A stretch of 64,000 nt of DNA from Gnetum montanum (lineage: Eukaryota; Streptophyta; Gnetopsida; Gnetales; Gnetaceae). The notes below the pieces were generated by a model. That model was not told the origin of the DNA, ran no database searches, and saw only the letters and a program-made list of their open reading frames with translations. Location: assembly GCA_015680685.1 (NCBI GenBank), contig MNCI01003930.1:120080-184079 (forward strand), written 5' to 3'. Shown in pieces: positions 23,080-35,700 of the stretch (positions within the stretch are counted from its first letter, which is position 1; every line of letters starts with the position of its first letter). The translations under genes and the position numbers were made by a program.

Positions 23080-26000
23080 TAAGTTTACCTTCCAAGAAAA
23101 TGATTAAGATAGAACTTGCAGATGGAATGATGGTGAGGAAGCATACTAGGTACAGAGAAATTATCTTTAATTTGTAAGACATGTCTTTCATTGATGAATT
23201 ATTTGAATTTGAATTGGGTGATGTCAATGTGATATTGGGAATTTCTTTCTTGAAAAAATTTGATATTACTGCCCACTTTGGAACTCATGTTTTAAAGCTG
23301 TCAATCACTAACAGAGTCAAGGTTCTAAGGGGGATAGGAACAAAAAAGTAAATTCACATGATAACCATTAAGAAAGCCAAGAGATTAGTAAAAAAGGGTG
23401 CTATGATGTTAACTATCAAAGTAACTCAACCTTATAAATATTCAGGTATTCAGCTTCCAAAAGAACTTGAGAAATATCAAGATTCAATAATTGGTGAAAC
23501 TAGAGAACTTCCTCCAAAAAGAGTTGTTGAACATGCTATTAATATTTTTCCTAGCACACAACCTATTTCAAAATCTCCTTATGGATTTTCCACTCTTGAA
23601 ATTATAGAATTAAAAGTAGAATTAGATCAACTATTGGAAGAAGGAAAAATTTGACCTAGCGTATCACTTTGGGGTGCACCAGTCTTATTCGTTAAAAGGA
23701 AAGATTGTATGTTAAGATTATGCATCGATTATAGGGAATTGAATAAAGTGATAATCAAAAATACATATCCTTTGCCTACAATTGATGATTTTTTTGATCA
23801 ACTTATGGTTGCATGTTATTTTTCAAAGATTGATTTAAAATTAAGTATCACTAAATAAGGATTTAGAATAAAGATATTGAGAAAACTAGTTTCAGAACCA
23901 GGTATGGATTATACAAATTTGTTGTGATGCAATTTAGATTAAATAATGTATCTAAAATATTTATGGCATTAATGAATAATATTTTTGGTGAATATCTTGA
24001 TCAATTTGTTATAGTATTTATGGATGATATACTTGTTTATTCTATGTTAAGAAAAGAACATGCTAAATATTTGAAAATTACAATGAAAATTCTTAAAGAG
24101 CATCAATTGAAAGCTAAATTATGTAAATTTAAACTCTTTCAAGAAGAAGTCTCTCATTTTGGCCATATATTTTTTAAGAAAGAATTGCAAGTAGATCTAG
24201 CAAAAATTAGTGCAATTCGAACTAGCTTGAACTAAAAGATGCTACATCAATTTGTAGTTGTCTAGGCTTAGTAGGTTTTTATTGATGTTCCATGAAAGAT
24301 TATTCTACTTTAGTAGCCCCCTTAATTAACCTTCTATAGGAAAAACATGTATTTAAGTTTGATTAAAAATATAGGGAAGCTTTTCTCAGATTAAAGGCGC
24401 TACTCACAATAACACCTATTCTAAGAATTTCAGATGAAGAATTACCATTTTAAGTATTCATGGATTCCAATGGAATAGAAATTAGTGTAGTTTTTTCACA
24501 TGAAGATAAAGTGGTATGTTATGAATCTCATAAATTATGAGTTGAGGTAAATTACTCAACCCATGATTTAGAATTACTAGAAATTGTTTATGCTTTGAAA
24601 GTTTGAAGACATTATCTTTGTGGAAAAATGTTTGTATTAAACATAGATCATAAAAGTTTAATATTTACAAAGAAAGCCTATTTGAATACTCATCAATGAT
24701 GATGGATAGAATTATTAGCTAAATATGATTTTGAAATCAAATACATTCCTAATAAACAAAATGTGATAGTCGATGCCCTTAGTCAAATGTGGAACTTGAT
24801 GATAGGTGTGGTAGCAACCCCTATGGAAGAAGAAATCAAGGAACATATAAAAGAAGTTCCTTATTTTAAGAAGATTTTAACCAATATTTCCTCTAAGCCT
24901 TGATATCAACTTGCCTCTAATGGTTTATTGATGAAAGGACAAAGAGTATGTATACCAAAGGGAAATTGGAGACTATGGTTGTTGTGTGAAGCCTATGAAG
25001 TATCATATCTAGAACACCCAGGTTATATTAAGACCTATATGATATGCAAATCTTATTTCTAGCTTGGAATGAAGAATGATGTGTCCTTGTACATTAAAAA
25101 TTGTTGAACATGACAAAGAATAAAAGCCAAACAAAAGAAACCTAGTGGGTTACTGCAACCTTTAGAAGTTCCAACCTAGAAATGGGAAGATGTTACCATG
25201 GATTTCATTTTGGGATTACTAATAACCAAAAAGGAAAATGACTCAATCTTAGTAGTGGTTGATCATCTATCAAAAATGACACATTTTATAGCTTTGAAAT
25301 CTACAAACATAGCCAAAGAAGTAGCCAAAAAATTTGTATGAGAAGCATTTCAATTTAATGGATGTTAAAAATCTATTACTTTAGATTGAGATCCCAAGTT
25401 CATATCTAAATTCTGAAAAACTTTCTTCAAAGAGCTTGAAGCCCAATGAAAGTTTAGCATGGCTTACCACCCAAATATAGATGGACAAATTGAATGTATG
25501 AATAGAATATTAGAAGATATTCTACAAAGATGCATTGGGAGTAGACAAAAAATGTTGGAGAATTCCTTGCATTTGGAAGAATTCTCCTATAACAACAATT
25601 ATCAAGGCTCTATACATCAAACACCATTCGAAGTAATATATGGATGTAACTATCGTACACCACTAACTTGGGTAGATCTAACTTTAAGAATATAATGGAG
25701 GGAAGAAGAAATGAAAATAATAGAAAATATTGTTACAAGATTTAAAAAAATTTACAAGCTACCCAAGATAAATATAAAAGATATGCAGAAAAACATCGAC
25801 TTAAGAAAGAATTCCAAGTGGGAGATCAAGTACTATTGAGAGTATAACCTACTAGAAGTTCTCTTAAACTTGGAAAATATACTAAATTGACATCTAGATA
25901 TTTTGGACCCTTTAAAATTTCTAAAAGAATTGGCGAAGTGGCATATTGGCTAAATCTTTCAACAATCTTAAGAATTCACCTAGTTTTCCATGTAAGTTTG

Positions 26001-26160
26001 CTGAAGAGATTTCATGTAAATGATGTGCCATATGTGCTAGATTGGAATACTTTGCCCTTACAAACCAATGCTAGCTTTGAAGTTAAACCCATTTTAATTA
26101 AGAACCATCAAACCAAGAAGTTATGAAACAAAATTATCATTGTTGTTCAATGGTCAAATT
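23080..26160 (+). pseudogene. pol remnant of element C, chromovirus type with chromodomain trace
   Basis: Protease trace 23100-23290 (DVNVILGISFLKKFD). RT from about 23500: PPKRVVEHAI, then [13 protein letters not shown], and an intact VFMDDILVYS active site (MDD at 24020-24028). RNase H about 24400-24790 (STHDLELLEIVYALK; IDHKSL). Integrase about 24880-25700 keeps its three acidic residues (VVVDHLSK; LD-stop-DPKF; GQIECMNR), although the second motif contains a stop. C-terminus 25887-26126: SRYFGPFKISKRIG, then IHLVFHVSLLKRF, then a chromodomain-like 'VVQWSN' at 26145-26160. This order and these signatures place it among plant chromoviruses. Stops and small frameshifts occur throughout. Confidence 0.93.
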
Positions 26161-26422
26161 GTGATTAAAAGTTGGGAAAATAGGAAGTTTATTCTTAATA
26201 CTTACCCCCAACTTTTTGATCATCATGATATTGAATGATAAATTGTATTTATTATTGATATAATAAATTATATTTTATAATTTCTTGTCTTTTATTTGTA
26301 TTGATGCTATTGAGGATAATAAGAAAGCTAAAGTCAAGGAGCATAACAAAGAAGTAGAAGTTAAGTAGCTGGATATAGAGGAAGCACTCAAGGATGAGCT
26401 AGATGCTTAAGGAGGGGTAGAT
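26161..26422 (+). mobile_element. 3' untranslated region and PPT of element C
   Basis: A charged open stretch at 26308-26410 (KKAKVKEHNKEVEVK, then LDIEEALKDELDA) may be the tail of the polyprotein. It ends in TAA next to the purine tract AAGGAGGGGTAGA (26409-26421), which borders the 3' LTR. Confidence 0.65.
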
Positions 26423-26913
26423 TGTAATGTTCCATTCCTTGTTAAGGAAGAAAAAATATTGTAAAAATTTAATTAACCTTCAAATTAAGGGGTTCCTCAT
26501 TATGAGGAGTTACAATTATTCATGTATCCATTACGAATGGGTTTGACCTATGCCATTTAAGGCCAAGTTTAGAGGTCATGCCAGCATAGAGTTGTAGAGC
26601 CTAGAAAGGCAAGTAACAAGAGATGGGTGAAGTGGGATAAGAATGAACTAATCATCCCTTTGGCTATATAGCCTAACCATGGTGGCAGTGCCAAATTACC
26701 TCTAAGGCTTAAGTGGCATGGGAAGATAACCTAGAGGGAATTACAGTACTCTCTATCTTACTAATAAAATTTTTCTCTATTTTTCTTTCCTATTCCATGT
26801 ACCAGTTATTCATTTATCAAGTATTGTATGATATTTCCATTATAGCTTGAAAATGTGATGGATTAAGTGATGAACGAACATGTTTTTATGACATCTGGGA
26901 ATAGGATGCCACA
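26423..26913 (+). mobile_element. 3' LTR of element C
   Basis: Starts TGTAATGTTCC after the PPT and ends GGATGCCACA; 491 bp. It is homologous along its whole length to 7535-8024 and is followed by CTTGA, the same pentamer that precedes the 5' LTR. Confidence 0.9.
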
Positions 26914-26918
26914 CTTGA

Positions 26919-27460
26919 TGTTTCTAAAATCATCTTGAAATTCATACAATGACTATCTAACAGCTAGGGGAGATGTCTTCTTTAAGATTGGGATGTCTCA
27001 CTACATAAACCTCAATTCAGGGAAGACATCTTTCCACAAAAGGAAACATCTCTACAGAGATGTCTACATGTAGAAATCTTATCTAGATAGGAGATCTACT
27101 GTTTTAGCAAGATGTATTCTCTAGCTCTTTTGCACTTTGGCCAAGACATCTTCTGCTTCTAGGAGATGTGTTCACAGCTTTTGGACTTTACTTCCCCAAG
27201 GCTTTCTTTCATTGATTTAGCTCATCCAAATCTTGGGAAATTCTTCATATTTCTATAGTCTTCATCTTTGTCCTTGCTCCCACTTTTCTATTAAATTTTT
27301 TTTCCAACATCTCTTGAGCCTTTGTAGTTCTTACTTTGACATCTTGAAGTAGCTCTCATTACTTGAGCTCTCCTTCATGTTCAACAGGTTCTTGTTGTTT
27401 CCACTTAAACATCTCTTTGCAGATGTCATCTCTTGAGCTCTTGTTGACGCCCTACAAAAA
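26919..27460. repeat. GATGTC/GACATC-rich region
   Basis: About a dozen copies of AGATGTCT or its complement lie in both orientations within 500 bp. One pair forms a near-perfect palindrome, ACATCTCT-AC-AGAGATGT (27046-27063). This is the DNA into which C inserted (right half). No coding frame. Confidence 0.6.
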
Positions 27461-29450
27461 AATCACACTTCACAATTCATTCTATGTTCTCCATTTAAAA
27501 TATTTATTTAACAAATTAAAAGGTTAATACTTATTTCTTTTCTAGATCTAATTTGTTAACACATGTTTCTATAATTTGAATTAAATATTAATGTTGTAAT
27601 AATTTCAATGTTACATCTTGGAATATCCTCCATTTAAGTTTTTCTTTGGATTTGGGTTTACTATTATCAAATTCTGAAACACAAAACTAAGATCTTTAAT
27701 ATTTTTCACATTATTTAGACTCAAGATGATTGTAGATGCTAGTGACCTAGAAGAAAAAGTTGGTAAGCATTCTGAGCCAATTCAATAGTATATCATTTTC
27801 TCTATATTGATCATTGTAATCCTATCAAAATTGTGACATAATATTTGGACCTTGGTAAATGTCATTTTCAAAAAAGATAGTTTAATAATAATGTGTTTGT
27901 CATTAGCAGCCCTTAGGGTATTCTAAGATACTTGACAAAATAGTATTTATAATTTAAAATAGGAAAAAAAGAAGAATAAATCTCAACTATAAGTTACTAA
28001 TATTTTAGTATCAATTATTTAATTTTTTACAGGTTTCTAGGCTCATCAACTATTTGGAAAAATAGGATACATAGGGCTCTTCAAAGTTTAAATACTTTGA
28101 TACATGATTCATACATTTCCTCATTACCTTAGAATTTGGTTTATTATATTTTTTTGTTTACTAACATCTTCTATTTGTGATTAGGCGTATTAACAATTTA
28201 GTTGTTAGATTAACTTTATTTGTTTGGTTTAGTGTATCTATCATAGAGGGATTTAGCTAGTTGATTTGAAAGGAACAATTAGGTATATTGGAATCCTTTT
28301 CTATTTATAATACTAAAGTTCATTCCATATTGTCTTTTAAATAATGTGTCATGGAGGGTTAGTATATTAGACTTTGGGATTCTTACTCTAGTGTATGACA
28401 CAAATCAAGGTGGCATTTGGTCTAACCTTAATATTAGATTTAAGAAATAATAAATGAGTCATGAAAGAATATTTTATTTAAATATGGATTGGAATATGAT
28501 CTTTTTGTATAAAATAGTACACATCTCAACTTTGACATTTTGGAAATTAAGAGTGAATACTAGCTTCTTCAAATTGAGGTTTGGGTGATGGTGGAATTAT
28601 ATTTAAATATGTTAGTTATTCAATATTAATATTTTAATGTTTTTACTTATTAATATTTAATGTTTGATTATTTAGCCATTTGGTACTAACTCTTTAGGTA
28701 GAAAAACCTTTATACATGGTTGTCTAGTTACCTAATGATTAGTTTCAAAACCTTTAAGGAAGTACTTATAATTTATTCTTCCTACTCAGTCGATGGAATA
28801 ACTTCCTCCTTTATTTTTACCTCTTAGATGTTCACTTTTAGGAGTAATTAAAGACGAAAGAGTGAGATTATCATTTAGATATTTCACATTTCATTTAAGA
28901 TAGTAATTTAATATATTTTATGAAGCTATACTATTTGGTTGATGCTTATAATTTGTAATTTGTATGCCTTTTATTTGATAATGTAGACTTTTTACATTCT
29001 TATCTTTAATGTAATAATGCTTTACTATTTCATTAAGCTAATAATGTTAATTTTAGATTTATGCTTAGATAACATTTTATACTATTAGAGGCCCAACACT
29101 TTGGCTATATTTATGCATAATTACTAGTTTATTTTGCTATATAATTTTACATGCATATTTGGTATTTTGGCTTGGTTACTAGTGGTTTCAAACTATTTTT
29201 AGTGAATAGGTTAGGTTTGTATGTAAGGGAAAATTGACATTGCACTTCAAATAATTAAAGTTATGCTTTTGTAATTCTTATTTTGATTTGTTCTATTTTT
29301 ATACTCCTCTACATCTATTTTATTTTGGATTCCTACAACTTTATCTATGAATTTTTATTATCATCCTTTAAATTTTATTATGTTTAATTTTATTTTCTCT
29401 AATACCTTATTAGCCTAAGGATAGGTTAGGTAGGTGTTACACATGATCTA
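27461..29450. other. AT-rich stretch without recognisable features
   Basis: Very AT-rich sequence with no open frame worth calling, no LTR ends and no tandem structure that I can see. It may be decayed transposon or intergenic DNA. Confidence 0.4.
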
Positions 29451-29459
29451 TAGTATAAA

Positions 29460-32440
29460 AATTCATACAAAGCCACATACACATGTGTTTGGTAGCTATT
29501 GTTGTAAGTAAACTCTACCAATGGAAACAAACTTAGTTTTTTAAGTACTAAAGAGCACATGCTTGACACATGTTCTTTAGAACTTGGTTCATCCTATTCA
29601 CGTGGCCATTTATCTAAGGATGATGCATAGAACTTGAATTGATCTTTAATTATAAATTCCTTTCAAAGGCATAGTAAAATCAATACGTGAACTTGAAATC
29701 ATGATCAATAATAATATCAACTAGAGCATTATGTAGTTGCATAATCATTGTTAAAATGAGATGGACTACATCTTGTATACTAGTAGTAGTATTTAGTGTT
29801 AAGAAATAAGTAAACTTAGTTAACATATCCATAATCACTAGAATGACATCCTGCCAATTTTACATGTTCAAGGTAAGCTAGTAATGAAGTTCATATCAAG
29901 TATCTCCCATATCCATTATAAAATTGAATAAGGAAAATGATAGCTACTATGTTGTTGATGCTCAATATTTAGTTGTTAATGTACTAGACACTTTATCAAA
30001 AAATTTCCAACTTAGCTCTTTTAATCAAACTACCACTACATCCTCCTGAAGAGTTGATGCATCTTCTCATTGGTAGGATAAATTTGAAACTTTCTTTGAT
30101 AAGGCTCCTTTAACAACTAATGCTACAAATATTTTGGCACATACACATATCCCTTAAAATGAAGTAATCCATGAGGGTCCACTACCATTGTGATCTTTTT
30201 AGTTTATCTTAACTACATACATATCTGTATTGCTTCTTTTGAATCTAATCTAACACATTTGACCAAATCATAAGACTATGTAGATTTCAAGTGTTATAAC
30301 TTAAGCATTCACAACAAGGTTGCTTCTATCTAAGTAGTACTAGATAGGGAAGTTAAAATCAACTAATAATTCCATCCATATTTTTTGACAAAAGTTTAGA
30401 AGAGGGATCCATGAGGTACTATAGGTTTTTGTGGTGCACCTATATGATCAACATATCTTCATAGAAATAATGATACCAAACTTTACTCATGAAAAACATA
30501 GTACAAAACTCAAGATCATGTGTAAAATAATGAGATGTATGAAGCTTTTTCTTCCTAGAAGCATACATACAACCTTGTCATCATCCATGAAAACAAACTT
30601 AAAAACTTTACTAGAAGCATTAATGTAGACATAAAATCATTTTCTAAAATAGGAAGAGGTTAAGATCATCATTGAGATCAATCTTCTTTTTAGCGTATTA
30701 AACATTACCTCATATAATGGGTTTGAATGGAAATTAGTCTCCTTGAGTTATAGCTTATCCAAGGTGAAGTTATTTAGGAGATGTTATAAAAAATATTGAA
30801 TAGTACCCATATAGTTTATCAATGATTTGAAGCTCATTCATGTTTCTAGTAATTATCCAGTCATGGATCATTATGTTTTTCATGGGATCCATTTCTACAC
30901 CTACTACTAAATCATGTAATCAAGAAATTGAATCTTCTACTATTAGAAAGAGTAATTTTATAGTTGAACATATAAAAAATGATTATGAAGGTTTTGCAAC
31001 ATGGTCCTAAGATGTTACCCATGTAGCTACTCCAATGAAGAGTATACCAAAATTTCATCAATGAAGATGATGATAAACTAATCTATATATTGTCTTATGA
31101 CATTATTCATGAGATGAATGAATATTGTAGGAGCATTAGTGAATCCAAATGGCATAACCAAGAATTTACAATGTGAATATAATATTTAGAATGTTATCTT
31201 GGGAACATTCTTTTTCTAAATTTGCATATGATAATAACAAAATTTAAGAACTATCTTTGAGAATACTTGCACTTCATGAAACTAGTTAAAGATATCATTG
31301 AAGCATGGAGAATTGGTATTTATTCTTTACCATTACTTGATTGAGTTGATCATAGTTGATGCACAATCTTAGACTACCATTCTTCCTCTTGAAGAAAAAG
31401 AGGCATCTCATGGAGATACATTAGGATAAACCAACACTTTGTCAAGAAGATTTTGAATCTATATTTTTAGTTTATCTAGATAAATAGGAGATATGCTATG
31501 TGGTTCCTTATAGATAGGCTCTACATTAGGCTTGAGATCAATCAAGAACTTAACCTCATGCCTAGAAGGTTAAACTAGGAAACTCTAAAAAAAGAAACAA
31601 TTGAAAACTCATGAACTATCAGGATTTGGTTAAGTTCATCATAATTAGACTCATAGATATCACAAAGAAAATGTGATCTTTCTATAAAAAGTAATGGAAG
31701 AATTAGAACTAGACCAATTCTAACTAGATTTGATGAGGCTTAGTGTGCAAAAGAACCTACATACCACTAACTAATCACTATGAGAGTAACTTTCTATAAA
31801 AATCTAGTTTTTACAGAACTATGAAAACCAACCCATGCCTAGGATAACATCATATTTACATAGGTTCATTACTTGAAAATAATTGAACCAATGGAGTTCA
31901 CAAACTATAATGAGTATACATCTCTAGATATGATCAACAATAAGAATGCTACCTAGAAAATTGACAACTAGCACTTGATCAAGAACTTGATATTGCGACT
32001 ATAATTGACTAACATCTAGTCTATAAAATAATCAAGTGCATCAAGATCAAAGATAGAAAAAATGAAAATTATAGCTTTATCCTAAATCATGGTCTTAGGA
32101 TACACATTCCTCAATTAATTCTTGATGGTGTATATCCAATGCTATGTTGTAGAAGTTAAGTTGTTGCTTAGACCAATTGCTACTTTTGACATGATGTTCT
32201 AAGAAGGAACACCACACATATTTCTTAGATAGTTGGCATAGTAATGACAAACTTGTCCAAACTTTTCATAGAGGAAACATAAGAGGGATCTATCAGTAGC
32301 TCCATCATGTAAAGACTACTATTAATAATGTTTGTGAACTTCAATTTTCTTAGCCTAATTTGACATACTAGTCTTACCATAGGAAGGAGAATTTCTATTC
32401 TAGACTGAATAATGTTGTGCCACTTTAGTGTGCACAACCT
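29460..32440 (-). pseudogene. Minus-strand chromovirus pol remnant (element H)
   Basis: Read on the minus strand from right to left. Protease trace at about 32060-31800 (KYDVILGMGWFS). RT at about 31460-30700: FKRKNGSLRLCINY, then [10 protein letters not shown], and the active site FIDEILVYS (31080-31040), in which the second Asp of the usual DD is Glu. RNase H traces at about 30700-30380. Integrase at about 30200-29480, with an H2C2-like part, 'VIMDMLTKFTYFL', and 'HHP-stop-INGHVNRMN' for the usual HPQTDGQTERVN, so that Glu is also lost. Stops are frequent. Neither LTR could be placed; gag is not recognised to the right. Confidence 0.85.
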
Positions 32441-32484
32441 CTGAGTTATATATTGTTTTGGAAGAAAAGCAATTGATTGTAACT

Positions 32485-32557
32485 TAGGAGGGTGTGTTGG
32501 CTACCTTCAGCTAGTCTAGCCCCTACATCAATGTAGGGGTGCCAACACATCCCCCTA
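32485..32557. repeat. Compound inverted repeat (hairpin)
   Basis: Two nested perfect stems: TGTGTTGGC (32493-32501) with GCCAACACA (32541-32549), and inside it CCCCTACAT-CA-ATGTAGGGG (32519-32538). Purine/pyrimidine flanks (ggaggg / tccccct) extend the pairing imperfectly. It lies just upstream, in coding sense, of the H pol remnant. Confidence 0.8.
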
Positions 32558-33450
32558 ATCCTAATTAGCTAATCCATGATGGTAGTGTATCCAAGTTAAC
32601 TTATATGGCATCAATGAGGCTCCATTGACATCAAGATGCTAAAAAACCCTCTTTTTTTTCTTCATGAGAACTATACATATTTGAGATAATCTCTCACACA
32701 CATATTAGTCTTAACTTAAATTTTATTTAGCTCTTTTATTGTTTGGTTTGTGTAAAAGCCTTTTTCTCCCTTTGTTAATTTAATCCCTTTCCTTGTCTTG
32801 TGTGTGTTTTAAGTCATTTCTTTCACAAGTGTGACTAGAATCTATTAGAGTGCTACCATGCTTACATAGCCTATAATAATTTGGGAAATATGGAGTCTAG
32901 TACTAGCATGATGAATAAAGCTCAAGATTTTCACTTATTTCACCATTGATGCCTTAAACATAAAAATAACAAAAATATTTATTTAATTTTTATTTTTTAA
33001 GCTATGATGATTCATTCCTTATCTAAGGAGGTTATAAATGTACGAAATGGTGTTTGGTCATTAAGGTTATAACGGAGGGCCATTTTTATTTTCATTTCAT
33101 GTATGGTGTTGCATCTCTCTCCTTTAGGGATTGTAACATGAACATCACCCATATTCCTAGGTGGGATTGCAATGTATGGGTATTTATGTTCCCTATGTTA
33201 TTTATAATTATAAAATCCATAAAAATTATAAAATATAAAATTGTAAATATTCTCTTATCTTCCCCATTGTGGGAACATTGGCTAATTGTATTATATGTAT
33301 TATAATATATTTTTATATTTCTTGAATGCAATGACATACATAAGGGTTCTTGGTAATTTACTTAACATTGTCTTCAAAGCTTATGATCAACTCATACTAT
33401 ATTACATATGATATAATTTCATTGGTCCAAAATCAGTGGTACCCCTATCA
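32558..33450 (+). mobile_element. Probable 5' LTR region of element I (left end not placed)
   Basis: Non-coding and AT-rich. It ends '...gtacccctatca' immediately before a tRNA-Asp-type PBS at 33452. The ending resembles the GGTACC...CATCA terminus of the Athila-like LTRs. No left LTR boundary or TSD could be identified, so the start is arbitrary. Confidence 0.4.
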
Positions 33451-33451
33451 T

Positions 33452-33469
33452 TTGTGTTGTTGCCAAGGA
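33452..33469 (+). other. Primer-binding site of element I
   Basis: TTGTGTTGTTGCCAAGGA, a decayed form of TGGCGCCGTTGCCGGGGA. The differences are transitions apart from the G-to-T change at the second base. It is followed by non-coding sequence and then a gag trace, as expected. Confidence 0.6.
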
Positions 33470-33619
33470 AGGCATTGGTGAATTTTCTTGAAGTACTTGT
33501 ACATTCACATTTTTTTCTTTTTTTAGGTTGTTGATTTTGTAAAAAATAAAGGATCGAAGTAACCATGGCTAAATTAAGTAATAAAAATATATTAAAGTAG
33601 AAACCTGAATTAGTCCAAA

Positions 33620-35700
33620 TCACTTTCAAAAATATGGTGAATGATGCAACACATCTTACTATTATAAAATTTCATCTAGAAAAACTAGGATGATGGTGTG
33701 ATGCTCATGCATACGTTTGCAAAGGATATACATAAGCTTTACCTCCCACCTTTAAGAAGGCTTTGTTCAATCAAGGCTACATTGAGGATTTGGCAGATTA
33801 TGAACCCATGTCACCCCAACAATCAAAGTATGTTACTCATGAAAAGCAAGAGTTTCATGATATGTGGAGAAAGAGTATGAGTGCATACATGCTCAGAAGT
33901 AGGCAGGACATTCTCTTAGACACTTCCATTGCTATAACACAAATGGTTATAGGGGAAGGATGTACATGCATCTTTGTCAATGTGGCATGATCTATAATTG
34001 TGTTGATTTAAAGAAGACCATCATTTGACCCTTTTCATACCTTCATTTGAATGGGAGTGCTAACGGCTTGGATGAGACAATGTTTGCATGGACCTAGTAG
34101 TGTTAAATTCATGAAGTGGTTTGCATCCTACCTGAAGGAATTAGTGAGAGAATAATAATAATGAGATTGATATGGATGATATTTTCACATTCATTAGGAG
34201 GTTATATGATGATTCCTATGCTCCATGTCTAAATATTTGTCATCTTTTATGAGATGCAAGGGTTGGATAGTGAGTGGCAGAAACTCTATCTTTTTCCTCA
34301 TACACTCATAGATAATGCTAAAACATGATATTAATCTCTTCCACACAACTCCATTCCTTCTTGGGAAGAAATTTTAAAATATTTTAATATCATATTTCAT
34401 TCTTATGCCTAAGTTGAAAACCTTAGAAAGAAGACAATTAGATGGAAAGAAGATATAAATGAATCATTAGATGTGACCATAGACTTTTACAATTGCTTAC
34501 TCAATTAATATCCAAATAATGGGTTCAGTAGATGTAAACAATTAATGCACATGGTAGAAGGACTAAGGCTGAAAACTCATAAAAGGATAGATATGTATAT
34601 CATGGGTAATCTCTAGAAGACGTCAGTGGCTCAAATTGCTACTTTGTTGAATGTTGTAGCTAAATTAGAAGGTGAATGATATAGTAATGAAAATGTAGAG
34701 GAAGCCAACATAAATTTTCAATGTCAAAAGGATGTAAAGAATGTAAAATGTAAGATTCAACCTTATGGGGGGTGTCAGACCCCGAAAAGAGAATTTTATT
34801 AATAGAAACCAAAATTTAGTACATATGCTACTTCAAGACATATAGATTGAGGAAAGGAGGAAGAGAAACTGTGTTGACTGAGATTATTATAGAGGAAACA
34901 TGTTAATCTTAGCATTCTACAGGGTGTGAAAATGCATTCCGAAGATTAACCATTCGCTGAAATGTGTGTGTCTTTTCCTGGAAGTGGATAGTCGAATGAG
35001 AACAAAGGTGGAAGAAAGAGGAAAAAGGCCAAATGGTGTAGATTCAACCTTATGATGCTAATGAAGCCCTTATTTAGAAAAGCACGAGAATGAAAATTAT
35101 GTTGCAAGACCTTGACAATATTATTGATAATTTTTTGGATGTACTAAATCAAAATATGATGTTAGGTTTCAAGGATTTTGAAAACAAAGTCATTGAAGTG
35201 TTTGAAAAAGTTAAAATGAGTAAGATGCCTTATCATGATCAAATTCCTTATTCTTTTAGCTCATTTTTTTAGTCACAACTTCAACAAGGGATGGAAGATG
35301 ATCCTTAGAGTGTCTTCTCTACATTGCAATAATATTTATCATGCCATCCTTATCCCTACCATAAAACTAAGTAGGCCATGAATAACGTACCTCATGAAAT
35401 AACCCACTAATATTGGCCACATGCACCACAACTATCTCAGTGGCCACAGGTGTAGTAATGTCCATCATGGCCTTCTATACCATTATAGGAGGGAATTTTA
35501 AATTAGCTATAGTAAGAACATGTTCAGTTTCTTAATGCAAGGGATTATCCTCATTTTATATCATTATACACTATTGTTTAGTACCATAATCATCATGTTC
35601 CTTTCATGGCCAGAGATTCATCATCTCATAGATGAATGAATTTTCATAAGAGAAAGAAAAATAAAAAGNTAAGGTGTTTCTAGCCTAGGTTATGAAGAAA
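33620..35700 (+). pseudogene. gag remnant of element I (Athila/Tat type)
   Basis: Collinear broken stretches: 33763-33990 (NQGYIEDLADYEPMSPQQ); about 34240-34680, with 'WQKLYLFPHTLIDNAKT', SWEEILKYF and then FYNCLLN, which follow the order of the capsid of Athila/Tat gags; and a Pro/His-rich part around 35330-35640. A 273-bp insert splits it at 34768-35040. Stops are common, and one ambiguous base (n) is at 35669. No pol follows, so the element is truncated or deleted. Confidence 0.65.
34768..35040. mobile_element. Short insertion in gag of I, flanked by a 14-bp direct repeat
   Basis: GATTCAACCTTATG occurs at 34754-34767 and again at 35041-35054, flanking 273 bp that do not fit the gag frame. 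A target duplication of this length is typical of LINE/SINE-type integration rather than LTR elements (5 bp here). The insert begins GGGGGTGTCAGACCCC (a short inverted repeat) and ends with purine-rich 'aagaggaaaaagg'. No clear poly(A) tail or tRNA boxes were found, so the class is unknown. Confidence 0.6.

Larger units (their letters stand above)
7535..26913 (+). mobile_element. Chromovirus-type LTR retrotransposon C (split by element B)
   Basis: Two homologous LTRs (7535-8024 and 26423-26913) in the same orientation are flanked by an identical TSD, CTTGA (7530-7534 and 26914-26918). Between them lie a PBS-like site, a long leader with an antisense gene, a gag trace, a chromovirus pol with a chromodomain remnant, and a PPT. 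Element B sits inside at 10649-19690. Without B and its duplicated target, C is about 10.3 kb. The leader before gag is unusually long (about 4.7 kb in two parts) and may hold further, unrecognised insertions. Confidence 0.85.

Noticed and set aside
32225-32437. Independent 70-codon minus-strand gene
   Set aside because: Position and a 'LLIDPSYVSS'-like stretch fit the start of the protease of the H pol remnant, so it belongs to that element.
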